DNA from: Periconia sp. R9002
Lineage: Eukaryota; Ascomycota; Dothideomycetes; Pleosporales; Periconiaceae
Reading direction: 5' to 3'
Assembly: GCA_023627715.1 (NCBI GenBank)
Contig: JAMAHW010000108.1
Coordinates: 1 to 64,000, forward strand
Length of the DNA: 64,000 nt
How positions within the stretch are numbered: the stretch's first letter is position 1; each line of letters starts with the position of its first letter. Below, piece by piece: positions 45,399 through 55,991 of this stretch. The notes below the pieces were generated by a model. The model was not told the DNA's origin. It saw only the letters and a program-made list of their open reading frames with translations, and did not search any database. The translations under genes were made by a program, and so were the position numbers.

Positions 45399-46835
45399 AT
45401 GTCGGGCAGAGATAGTCGACAGAATGTGAAGTGGGTGGAGGTTAGTTAATCTCAACATCTATCCCACAAAGCTGCCAATTAACATATCTCTCAGGGTGTA
45501 CGAGGCGTCGCTTCTTTCCTCGTTGTGGTCACACATCTTGCCAGGGCGTGGGATTATCCCTTGTTTTGGCCGGCCGATAACGAGGATGCCAACCCAAGAA
45601 TTCTTCAACTTCCGATACTGCGACTGCCATTCCAAGGACGGATCGGTGTCATGATGTTTTCTTTCCTCACAGGTTACGTATGCGCAATCAAGCCGCTCCG
45701 CCAGATCAAGTCCGGCAACGTTTCTGGCGCATTATCCACTCTCGCCAAATCCGCGTTCCGCCGCCCTCCACGATTGATCATGCCAGCTACTATCGCTCTT
45801 GTAATTGCTTGGCTTGTGGCTCAACTGGACGGCTTCTCTGTTGTTAGGGTTTGTGACTCCGACTGGCTGAGAAACTCCAGCCCTCAAGTCGAGGGCAACT
45901 TGCTCACTGAGATTCCTCGACTATTGTGGGAATTCCAGAACTCCTGGATCAACGGCACGAACGCATACGACCCACATCAGTGGGCTCTCCTTCCCCTGCT
46001 GAAGGGGGCTTTTCTCATCTACGCAACGCTTTTTGCTACTTGCTACATGAAGTTCCGCGCGCGTATCTTCACAGTCTTCACCCTCTGGGCGTGGTTCTGG
46101 TGCAGTAGCCAATGGAAAACTGGTTAGTCATTTCTTCTGCCCCCCATGGAATATCCTATCTAACTCAATACTTTAGAAACGTTCGAATGCATGTTTCTCT
46201 TCGGCGTATTGCTTTGCGATATAGGTTCCGAGGTCGAGTTCCGCGACTACGTAAACAGCAGACCGAAACAGCGCCGAGTCGTGCAAACAATTCTCATTTT
46301 CCTAGGTCTTTTTGTCGGCAGCTACCCTGAAGGCAACGTACACTGGGCTGCTTGGTCCCGGGGCATCGATGCATTCCATTTTATCTTTCCATCCGACCAC
46401 GACGGTCCAAAACGCTGGTCTTCGGTTGCGTGGCACCTTATCGCGCTTGGGTTTTGGCTATCACCGACGCTACAGACCATTTTTTCGAACAAATTATTCA
46501 TGTGGCTTGGGCGCAATAGCTTTGCAGTGTATTTGACGCACGGAACACTCTTACGCGTTGTGCTTGTGCGCCTAGTGTATGGATTCACGCCGGCCGCGTA
46601 CTACGTCGAGTTAGCCGATTCCGAGGAGCCTATCTACCACTGGATTTCCAGGAGCCAGAACTGGTTTATCTGGATAGTTGCGCTCCCTGTCTGGTTCGGT
46701 CTGCTCTACATTGTCGCACACCTCTGGACTACCTACGTTGATTCGTGGTGCGCAAAAGCTACGAGGACGCTCGAGGAGGCCATGTTCGTCAAAGAGGAGG
46801 ACGAGAAGACACCCAGGCCGGAAGCCATGGTCTAA
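45399..46835 (+). CDS. acyltransferase-3 family membrane protein (442 aa, 3 exons)
   Basis: Polytopic membrane acyltransferase, transferring acyl (often acetyl) groups to sugars, lipids or secondary metabolites. Exons are 45399-45440 (MSGRDSRQNVKWVE), 45495-46122 and 46177-46835, totalling 1329 nt. The family's first-helix motif appears as RGVASFLVVVTHLARAW, with Arg and the putative catalytic His; the loop then has FQGRIGVMMFSFLTGYV. About eight to ten hydrophobic segments follow, and the late motif WLGRNSFAVYLTHGTLLR is typical. The C-terminus is short, cytoplasmic and Glu/Lys-rich. It is a lone gene here, so the substrate is open. An extra upstream exon cannot be excluded, but the N-terminus resembles fungal relatives. 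Confidence 0.88.
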
Positions 46836-49020
46836 AGAGTCTTGTGGGGATTTGGCACGGATGGGCGGAAGATGCATTTTATTTCATTTTGTTTAACTCT
46901 TACGACAAAGGGGCAGCTCATTTTGGGAGGTCATGACGATAATAGCACACGGGTTATCTAGCATCGCGACCGGCGTTTCTTGGGGCATTTATACCACCAT
47001 ACCAGGCTGTTGAAGCCACGATTGTTTTATTCACCCTCGAAGATAGTCAGGGTAAAAGGTGCACTCCTTGGGAGTAAGTCACCACAGTAGCACATCATAT
47101 CACACTACATAGCAACTTATACCATTCAATGCAAAAAACAATTCATACTCACTCTGCGACATCCACAGAAGACGAGCAGTAAACATGTCGCCCAAGAGAC
47201 AGCCGATCTTCCGAGTATCTGACAATCATCAAACATCACCAGGCCTCTGACGTACTGATAAAACTCAACATCTCACCCCCGCCAAGAACGAGGCGTCCAC
47301 CCTGCCACACCTTTGGCGGGCTTGAATACGGATCGTCCACCACAGCCTTCCCTCTCCCTCGGATCTCCCCCAATCCCAACGATTGCATACGAGAACGACC
47401 TCACCGGCGCACGTCTCGCATGGCATTCTTGCCTGCTACCCCGCTTACCCAGCCACCACTCGCTCACTGCGCTGCATGCAGTGTGTGTGTGTGTCTGTAT
47501 GGATCATATGGGTGACGGGAGATTTAACAGCCCCAAACAGAATCTCCCACGTTCTTTCCCCTGCGCGCAGATTAGGCTCGCCTACTTTCATCCTCGTAGT
47601 TTTTCATTGGCTTTGTTTCTCCACCTGCACTTTGGACATCAAGACGGCGACAGGAAACGTCGCAAGTGAAGCTCAAGACACATAATGAAAGAAAAGCAAA
47701 AAAAACGAAAAGGGGTATTGAGACAGTCGCTTTTTTTTTTTGAAGTATCACGCACGCGACATGCTACTGCAAAAAGACCGACCCACTTGCACATACGATA
47801 AACAATATCAGAAATCACCCGAGAACGCCTTTTCCCCCCACTCCACACATACGGACTTGGAAACGGGAATCGGAAGGCTGAGGTTAGATAGCGATTAGGT
47901 GGAAAGGGTAGGTACTTACGAAGCGCAGCGAATCGAAATCCGCCGCGGCAGTTCGAAAAAAAACGCCAATGCCGCGTTCGCGTGAGGCGAGCTCGTTCCA
48001 ACGGGGAATGAAAGATTACATGTGTGCCTGTGTGGATGAGATAGGCGCAGCAACGCCTCCACCGCCATCGCTGCGTCCATCCGTAAAGCAGTGTGGTTCG
48101 CATCAATCCTCATTCGTTCGTCTGCTCGCTCTTTTGTCCTTTTTTCCTCTCTGTCTCTCTTATCTTACAGAGTCGCACCACGGACTTTTACACGCGCGTT
48201 GCAATGAAAAAAAAACATCAATCCACCCAAACACACCCGCCAAGATATGTGGCGTCCCTCGCGCCCGCGCCGCGTTATCCGATCCTTTCTTCCCGGTCTT
48301 CTTCTCCTGTCACTTTCAGGCTGCGCTTGCGAAGATGACATGACGGGAATGTGGAATGCAGGGAACGGGAAACGGGAAAAAACAGCTGTACACACGCGGC
48401 TAGCTTACACGGGTTTAGATTGTTAATGTACGTATGCGTTTTTTTTCGCTGTTTGGGCGGTGAAAAAATTGCGGGATGGGTAGCCAGGTAGGTGAGGTGA
48501 GGGATGATTGTACATGGGTTTGTTTATGTGATGACGTTGACGATGTACATGTTTAGATTGTGGGGATTACGTAGGTTGCGTGTGTGTATGGATGTGGGTA
48601 TGGGACCTGGGTATATGAGGTCTGTGTTATAGTTTTTAGTTTAGTTTTGCGCTTTCGTGTGTTTTTTTTTACTGTTTGATTAAGATCAATGGATGGATGA
48701 TGAGGTTTTGCGAGTCAGTCAGTGTGGAGACAGGCGCGTTTTTTTTCGATGAGTTTTCGTTGGTTAGATGTCAGTCAGTGGTGATGAAGGATGTTCGGCA
48801 TGAGGATTTTTTTAGAGTTTTTGTACGATAGTAATGTACAACGCATCATGTAGCGATTTCTAGGTATGCGACCAGAATCTTTTCTCTCTCTTCTAAGATG
48901 CACAGCGCGTCTCGTCCTCCTCTACAAGGTCGCCCTATCACGCATACACGTGCGCGAGAATTCGGCATATGGAGGTTATTTTGATGATCGATGCCGAAAC
49001 ACGTTGCCCCACATGAGAGG

Positions 49021-49060
49021 TAAGGCAACGTAAGGCAACGTAAGGCAACGTAAGGCAACG
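49021..49060. repeat. four perfect 10-bp tandem units
   Basis: TAAGGCAACG is repeated four times without change, about 600 bp beyond the last NLR-locus stop codon. Confidence 0.97.
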
Positions 49061-49068
49061 CGTGGGAC

Positions 49069-49135
49069 TTACGTCTCCCTCTCAAATGATTCGAGTGAGA
49101 GGGAGTTACGTCTCCTTTTAAAATGATTCGAATGA
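49069..49135. repeat. tandem 37-bp imperfect repeat with hairpin
   Basis: Copy 1 (TTACGTCTCCCTCTCAAATG, from 49069) and copy 2 (TTACGTCTCCTTTTAAAATG, from 49106) both end in ATGATTCGARTGA. CTCCCTCTCA (49075-49084) pairs with TGAGAGGGAG (49096-49105), a 10-bp stem with an 11-nt loop. Copy 2 has lost half of the stem through C-to-T and C-to-A changes. Confidence 0.85.
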
Positions 49136-49655
49136 TCGATCCGCAAGGAATTTCCCAAGACGCTGTGATTAGCTGTGTATGTACCATGCATCATCGAGTT
49201 AATCATCAAAAGTGACACAGCGAGTACGTTATCGCTCGCCGGCTCGACATGTGGTGTATCGGTGTATCTCTGGGTGTGGGGGTTCCGGCGCTGGCTGAGC
49301 TTGAGGTTGAGTTCAAGCCTTCACTAAATTTCTTTTTCGAGTAGGTTTTGGCGCCCTGGCTTGGCGGTGTGGCGTCTCTCGAGGGAGTGTGTGGAGTTTG
49401 AGGAAAAGGTTTGGGGAGGTTGCAAAAAAGGGCCGATTTTGAGATGGGAATTGTGGGTTATGGGGTTGGGATTTGGTGGTGATACGTATAGTGTGGCGTC
49501 TTGAAGTGGCGCGTTGGTGTGGCGGTGTTTAGGAGTTGGACATGATACAACGACGGTGAGGTTGTGTAGGGTTTGTTTACTGTTCACGAAGATGAGGGAG
49601 GGCTGTTTGCTGTCTGGACTGGAGACGTAGCAGCTGAATTCATGTTACCTTATTG

Positions 49656-50153
49656 CTATTCAAAACCCTTACTGTTGCCCTGATTCCGATAGCGCGCTTT
49701 AAAAATCTCAAATTGGCGCTTGTCCTTCTCCATGGCAGCGTACCGTTCGACCAAATACTTCCCTTCACGGTCTATATCATCGAAATTGTACCCCCCATAC
49801 CCAGAACCTACTATAGGACGACGAAGCGAGGCTTTTCGACGTCGCATATAAGCAGATACATAACCATCCTCAGGTAGCGCTTTCACAACGAATCCAGTTT
49901 CCGTTTCGCTTCCTACCCCCCTTTTTATGCAGATGCTTTGCAAGTGCGCTATCAAGGGTAAGGCAGAGAGCAGTTTGTGTACGACCGAGACCATGCCTTC
50001 ATACGGAAGAAAAAGTGCCGTCGAGCGTCGCTGAATGAACTTTGTAAACATTTCTAAACTGTGATTTGGAAACGGCCAACTAGCAATCTCTTGGTGTATC
50101 TCTCGTAATGACAGAATCTTAATTCTTTGATCGATTCCTATAGCAAGTGCCAC
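49656..50153 (-). CDS. C-terminal open frame after the NLR gene (about 165 aa), relation unresolved
   Basis: Overlaps the last 16 nt of the NLR gene in another frame and has no ATG near its beginning (the frame opens at a GTG). It reads ALAIGIDQRIKILSLREIHQ, then MFTKFIQRRSTALFLPYEGM, SALPLIAHLQSICIKR and REGKYLVERYAAMEKDKRQF. Amino-acid use looks like real protein, with amphipathic helices. It may be the true 3' end of the NLR gene reached through a frameshift or an unseen intron, or a remnant of a separate gene. I could not find a splice pair that joins the frames. I recognise no domain. Confidence 0.45.
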   Translation of the reverse strand: MALAIGIDQRIKILSLREIHQEIASWPFPNHSLEMFTKFIQRRSTALFLPYEGMVSVVHKLLSALPLIAHLQSICIKRGVGSETETGFVVKALPEDGYVSAYMRRRKASLRRPIVGSGYGGYNFDDIDREGKYLVERYAAMEKDKRQFEIFKARYRNQGNSKGFE

Positions 50154-53100
50154 CCATTTAATTCTTTTATAGCTCTATCGATGACACACTCCACATCATC
50201 GTCCATTAAGCCCCCTCCCGATGCCAAGATATCTAGCATGCAAGATGCGCAAAATGTGTACTTTCTGTCCGGCTGGAATAACAAACATTGAGGGTGGTAC
50301 TTTGTGAAGCATTGGCGCTGGACACAAAAAACGTTTTTCATATCGTATCCCTCGCGGTCACAATATACGCAATACTTCGGTTCAGACTCTTGGAGCTTAC
50401 TAGCTTTGGCGAGGGCGCTGAGAAATTGACGAATCGTTGCCGGTTCCTGCTGGACTAGTACTCGCACATTGTTCATAAATTTCCGGTAGTCATGTCGAGG
50501 CTCTTTCAAGCTTTGGAAAACCTTCAAGATTTCTAGATAATTATCAGGAAAGGACTGAAATATATGCCGAAGAAATCTGCTCATATGATCCAATATGTCT
50601 GTATCCGATGCTTTGGAGGTGCGATTGAGCTCGTTGGCGACTTTTACAACTACTTGTTCTGGTCGACAATCAATGCAAATATAGGTGTCATCTCCTATGA
50701 GGGACAATGTATCACAAGAGGAACGGTGGCGTCTTTGGCAAAAACCGCAATAAATGGGAAATTCTTCAGAGTATCGCAGGCAGAAACACATGACAAATTC
50801 CTCTGAGTCGACTGATCCAGGGGAGAGTGGCTGTTGACGGAGACCTTTGGAAGAATCATCTCTGTCTCCATTTGGCAGATTGGTCTCGACCAATTGAGGA
50901 GATATTTGTGTTTTGGTGTTTGCTTGATCTTCAGCAGCCATTCTTGCCAAATTAGTCGAAGGCTTAGTCGGGAAAGCATGGACAGGTGAATCCGCTGCCC
51001 CTGGAAGTGGTAATGGTGTAGTTTGTAGAGATGATACCCATGTAGAACTAGGAGGGACTGCCTTGGGGCCCGTATCCACGTCTTCAAATTCTTCGCTTCT
51101 TTCAAGACCACCATTCACATCCACCTCTACCTCCTTGATCCACGCCTTTAGAAATGTGAAGTCGGGCCCGGGCAGTGATCCTGATGGCATTTCTGAGGGG
51201 TAGTACTGAGATTGAGCAAGAATCTGCTGCTGTTGGCGATTTGGTTCTGGTGTAAATGAATCGTTCAACTGTTCAAAATTCGGATAAGCAACAGAATCAT
51301 CTGAAGAATTTGCCCTAGGCCATGGTTCAGCCACTTTCAATGATGGCATGGAGTTTTGGCCATGTCGCAGTGAATTCGGAACTGGAATTTGCTTCCCTGG
51401 TACCATCGCACCATTCAAAGGATCTAGAAGTGGTGTTTGGCTTCTAGGTGGCTTATATAGTGGGAGGCCAGATTCTAAAGAGCTAGAGCCAACCGGCGTC
51501 GCGCTTGCTTCGTCAATATTTCCAGAATTGATGTTTTTATCTCTATCATGCTGAGAAGAATTGATGTTTTTATCTCTATCATGCTGAGAAGAACTGAGAG
51601 ATTGAGGAGGAACAGTAATTGGCAACATATTTTGCATCCTTTGTTTTTCCTGAAGTTCCATCAACTTCTGCTGCATCATGGAACGGCGTTTTTGGTTATC
51701 GATAACATTGTCTTGATCATGTGGAAGCTTCATGCGGGTTTCTTGACTTGCTTGGGGAGAGGGATTACGATCAGTAAACGCGTCACGCGGCTGGTCTAGC
51801 ACCCTCTCCTCCAGTTGTTGAAGCCGTGCTTGCAAATCCTGGAAGACGGTCAGCGTGTTGTATTCTCAACAGGAACATAAGCGGGAAAGGCTATGCCATA
51901 AGCCCATTGTGTGCCACCCACCTTATTTTCTTCGTCATGGGTTGAATAGCTGTCCCACTGCTGAGGCTGCTGAGGCTGGTGAGTTTTTAGTTCTTCCGAA
52001 AGGTGCGCATTATGAGTTTGTTTAGACCCGGTGGTTCTAGCCACAACTTCGTGTGCAGCCAATAAAGCACCACGAGAAGCCAAACGATCGAAGTCGAAGT
52101 CAGACTCAGAGCCATCCAAGTTGAGGTCTCCTTGATTGTCTCCTCCACCATCTATGGTATCCATGGCATTGCCAAACAATGCGTCGAAATTAAACGCGTT
52201 ATCTTGGGAAAGATCGGTGCTTGTGTCTTCCACTGGTGCATTCTGAGCGTTGCTAGTAGCAACTGATGCCGCAGGAGCGGGAAGCGGGAGTGTCATTTGC
52301 TGTTGTTCAGCTAAGCTTTGGTCGTAATGCTTGAATTCCCTCCAATTATATTCCGTTAACATATCTTCCCTTAACATATCTTCCATTCGCTGTTGTGCCG
52401 CCCTCCCATCTGTCAAATGTACAGAATTTGCTCCCTGATCAGAATCAAAAGATTTGTACGATGACTTTGGCGGCTTGCTATGAACCAGCCTACCGACCTT
52501 CCTTATGGCTTTCCTTGCTGGAACAGTGCTATGATGTTTCTCAGTGTGACTTCGCAGGGCGGCAAGAGTCCTAAAAGGAGGATATTGACAATCCGTGGTA
52601 GAACACCTGTAACCACCCACATGCCCTGTTTCATGTTGATGGCGTGACTGTGCAGATTCAAAGCCAATGGTAGCTCGCGGGCAAGAATGCAAACGACAGG
52701 TATACGCTGATGTTCGAAATTGATCTTTAAAGAACTTTAGTTCCTCAACAGACGCTCCCGGACACGAGTCTTGGTCGATGAGACCCTCGATCGCCTTTTG
52801 GTACGCATCGAGAAGCAATGACACACCATCGTTGAGATTTTCTCTTGGGGCGCGGGTGTCTTCTTTCTCTTTTGCTATGTTAGAAGTGATTTTCCAAGCA
52901 TTGTCATCCAGAGTTTTTACCTGATGATACAAGGATTCTCGCTTCCAAAGACCTCTGCGATCGTGATAACAAAGACTTGGCCACATGGAGCTGCAAGTTC
53001 GAATGTGAATCGAGTCTTTTCAAGCGCTCATCGAGTGAATGCATTGAGGTAATATTAGAACTCGTCATCCGGGAGAGCTCCGCAGCAAGGCGACAAGCAG

Positions 53101-55703
53101 CGTCTAGGAGCGAGGCCGGCCACAAAGGGAGACCATCAGTAGCGGGTGCATTTGCCAGCACGTAATCTGACCTAAAAACAAGGTATCATGAGTCAGACAA
53201 GTATAACTGCAAATGCTCTACTGGATATTGGGATTCAAAAATGCTACACAATGGGGTTGGGGACGTGATAGGAACGCACCAATGCTCAGTTGAATACACA
53301 TGGAGACCATGTACACCTTTTACAAGGCGCAGAAGCCTTTTGGCTTCACTATAGCTTTCGTGAAAGACTTCAAGTCCAGAAAGAAGACAGGTGATTGTTG
53401 CCAGACCATGCTCTTGAAGGGCTGATTGCTCGTTTATGGTCAACGCAGTAGGCGACGATTGTAAGAATCTGTAAGCGATTTTAGAACGATTACAATCCCA
53501 TCGATGATTTACCACCTACTCTTTCACGGAGCCATGTATGAAAGCAAGAGTAGTGTCTTGTTTTTCATGGATAAGCGGACTACAAAGATCAATGACGTAT
53601 TTCGGGGCTGGACTGGATATATCTGAGCGTCCAGAGGAAAACGCGAGAGCCGAAAGAAGTTCAAGTCTTTTCAATGGCCGTTTTGCGAAAGCAATCCACT
53701 CCAGAACACATCTGACCCTGTCCACAGATCGCGTATCCAAGTTGGCGAGCATTTGAGCTAAAATGTTCTGATAACTACAAAGTGTTAGCCGCAAACCACA
53801 ACACCCAGCGTCGTATTTCCACGTACAATTCCTCTACCGTGGCCGGCAACTTGTTGATCGACTGCTCTAATTCTTCGGCGTCGAAAAACACGTTCGTGCT
53901 AAGATAATCCAAGACGAGACGGGCATAGAGAAACATCCCTAAGATGTTAGCGGGAAATATCGAGCTGGACAGATAAACTTACCGTCGGCTTTTTTCGTTA
54001 TTAGTTCTTCGATATGTTCTACAGCATCTGCGCTCATCTCAAGTTGTCGAAGTCTTCCATGCAGAGACCGAAGTCTTTGCGATGTGTACAATTTGATGGC
54101 TGTCGAGACGTGCTCCAGTTCATCATCCAAAGACACTACATGTTTCCTAGACAATCTTTTTGTTTGATGAGGCAACGCACGGCTGGAGAATAGAACTTTA
54201 CAGATGGTGGTATTATGAGATGCATTGTGGGAAGTCAGACCATAGAGGAAGGAAATTAACCACGCTTGTTTGGCAGGCTCGCAATCTTCTATGCTGTCAA
54301 CGATTATCCAGACGTTTTCAATCTTACGGGCTGTTGAAAGAGCGATGAGCAATCTCTCGAGCAGTCGTTCCAGATTCTTGGTGGTAGGCTTCTTTCTATC
54401 GACAACGTATTCATGATACGCATACGCAGCAAGTTCACCACTCAACCGTAGTATTTGCTGAATCAGCGATTTCAAAATGTTTTCGTATCTAGTTGACGCA
54501 GAATAGGTGTCTCGACAGAAGTGATACAGCACTATTGTCTCTGAGTTTTGTAAAAAGGTCACAAGATGTGTCAGCATAACTAAAACCAAACAGTGAAAGT
54601 CAGTAACATTGAAACAGAGAGGGTTCAAAAGCGTATCAACCTTCAGAACCCCGCGAAATGTGGCGTTTTGAAGTTATACCTTGGAATACGTACCACTCTT
54701 CCCAGTACCCGGGTTACCTGATATCCATAATTGTCTGTCGTTGGATGAACGTTTTAACCAGGAGCTGATTTTTCCGTTCTTGGTCATCCATGCACATGTG
54801 CCTGAATATTTCGATCCTTCTTCGTGTATGGATTCAAAAACTTTGATTTGTTCTGTATCGTCGACTTTCAACCAAGACACCACTGATGAGTATTGTTTGG
54901 TGGTTTGATACTTCTCTTCCTGCTCCATTTTATCCAAGCTTTCCTCCCGTTGGCGTTGGGCTTCGGCGATGTTTCGCGCGTTGGCTTCTCGATCAATGAG
55001 ATCTCCATGGCGGTCGAGGTCTTGAAGGATACCATCAAATCGCCGTTGGAAACGACCCCACGAGGTACTGAAAAGTAAATGCCATCCTATCAATCGTAAG
55101 CGACCGTGCGAAACGTCGAAGAAGATGTTTAAGAAGATGTTCCAAGGTGAATACGATCATATCCTTGACATGAACGTGAGAAAAAGAGACATCGTACGTA
55201 CCACTTCGTCTCACAAACTTGTAAGCGTTCTTGTGAAATTGGAGAATATCCGAGTAGTAGATAGCCAGTGAATATTGGAAGGTGGCATCGGAGCGGAACG
55301 CCTCGCCGAGGATCTCAAACCGGCCGAGCGCCTCACCAATCTTGGAGTAGCCCCGGATTATTTGTTCGAACGCATCTATGTGGTCAGAAGCAACTTTGAG
55401 AATCAGTGTTATTGGACTCCAGATCCAGGGCAGGAAAGGGGTGCCGTTTGCCAGGATCTCGATCGCTTTTGAGTAGTATCCCAACCCTTGGAAAAGTGGG
55501 GCAAGTCGACGCATATTCCGAAGAGCTTGTCTTGCCGCCAGTTGATCCTCAATGTCCAGCGCTATCTTGCGTACTTGCTGGATAGCAGTCATAGATCGCA
55601 TCTGTTTCAAATCAACCGGAGACACCGTATTTTCCAGATCCTCGAAGGCAGTCCTCATGGTCTGTCTGGCCAACACCGACACAGTCGGTGCCATGCGAGG
55701 CAT
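50138..55703 (-). CDS. NLR/STAND protein: DUF7708-like N-terminus, NACHT NTPase, C2H2 fingers, two C-terminal Cys/His modules (1650 aa, 9 exons)
   Basis: Fungal NLR-type signal-transducing NTPase, the class linked to heterokaryon incompatibility and innate immunity. Exons are 55703-55202, 55086-54694, 54579-53983, 53938-53827, 53774-53520, 53468-53280, 53171-52921, 52874-51922 and 51838-50138; all phases fit (4953 nt). Residues about 60-170 resemble DUF7708 (FLPWIWSPITLIL, YYSDILQFHKNAYKFVRRSG). Coiled linker, then Walker A GNPGTGKS at 291-298, Walker B VWIIVDSIEDC at 388-398 and sensor-like KVLFSSRALP. C2H2 fingers lie at about 824-851 and 855-881. A Gln/Pro/Ser-rich linker holds an exact 11-residue duplication. 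PHD-like CFC...CGFC...H...CIDC is at about 1435-1475 and a second Cys/His module at 1574-1617. No WD40, ankyrin or TPR repeats are seen. The start is MPRMAPT, with a Met three residues later as alternative. Confidence 0.85.
51525..51590 (-). repeat. exact 33-bp coding duplication in the NLR gene
   Basis: Two identical 33-bp units (51525-51557 and 51558-51590) keep frame and duplicate SQHDRDKNINS in the low-complexity linker. Perfect identity implies a recent event. Confidence 0.95.
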
Positions 55704-55991
55704 GATGACGAGCACACCTTTGGGAACGCTGGAGCATTACCATGTAGGTATGAACGCTCGATATTGTTTGTGTTCAGACGTTGAAATGCTGTAGTGAGGA
55801 AAGAGCTCGGGTAATGGAGGGGCTGGTGATTATGTTGGGAGCCCATGCAGCTATACACGAGTTGGCAGTTTTCAGCCTCGCTGCGCCCCCTCCACGGTCG
55901 TATTGGTGAGTAAGTTTCAGCCTTGCCAGATATTCTACAAACAACCCCGCGAGGACAAATTTGATCTGATACCTGCCAAATCGCTCGGAAC
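55704..55991. promoter_or_regulatory. 288-bp bidirectional promoter between NLR and SNF2 genes
   Basis: The two start codons (55703 minus, 55992 plus) face away from each other with only this interval between them. Both core promoters and 5' UTRs must fit here, so shared control is likely. I see no motif strong enough to name. Confidence 0.7.

Larger units (their letters stand above)
46836..49655. other. 2.8 kb intergenic between acyltransferase and NLR genes
   Basis: No protein-coding gene supported on either strand; frames are short and of biased composition. It contains a TG run near 47484, T-runs, a 10-bp tandem repeat at 49021-49060 and a duplicated stem-loop at 49069-49135. A non-coding transcript is possible but not demonstrable. 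Confidence 0.5.

Noticed and set aside
49021..49060. Short direct repeats considered as a CRISPR array
   Set aside because: Units are directly adjacent with no spacers, and the genome is eukaryotic.
49069..49135. Repeat-induced point mutation signature in the stem-loop copies
   Set aside because: Changes are mostly transitions, but the mutated C residues are not in CpA context and the unit is far below the usual size for RIP.
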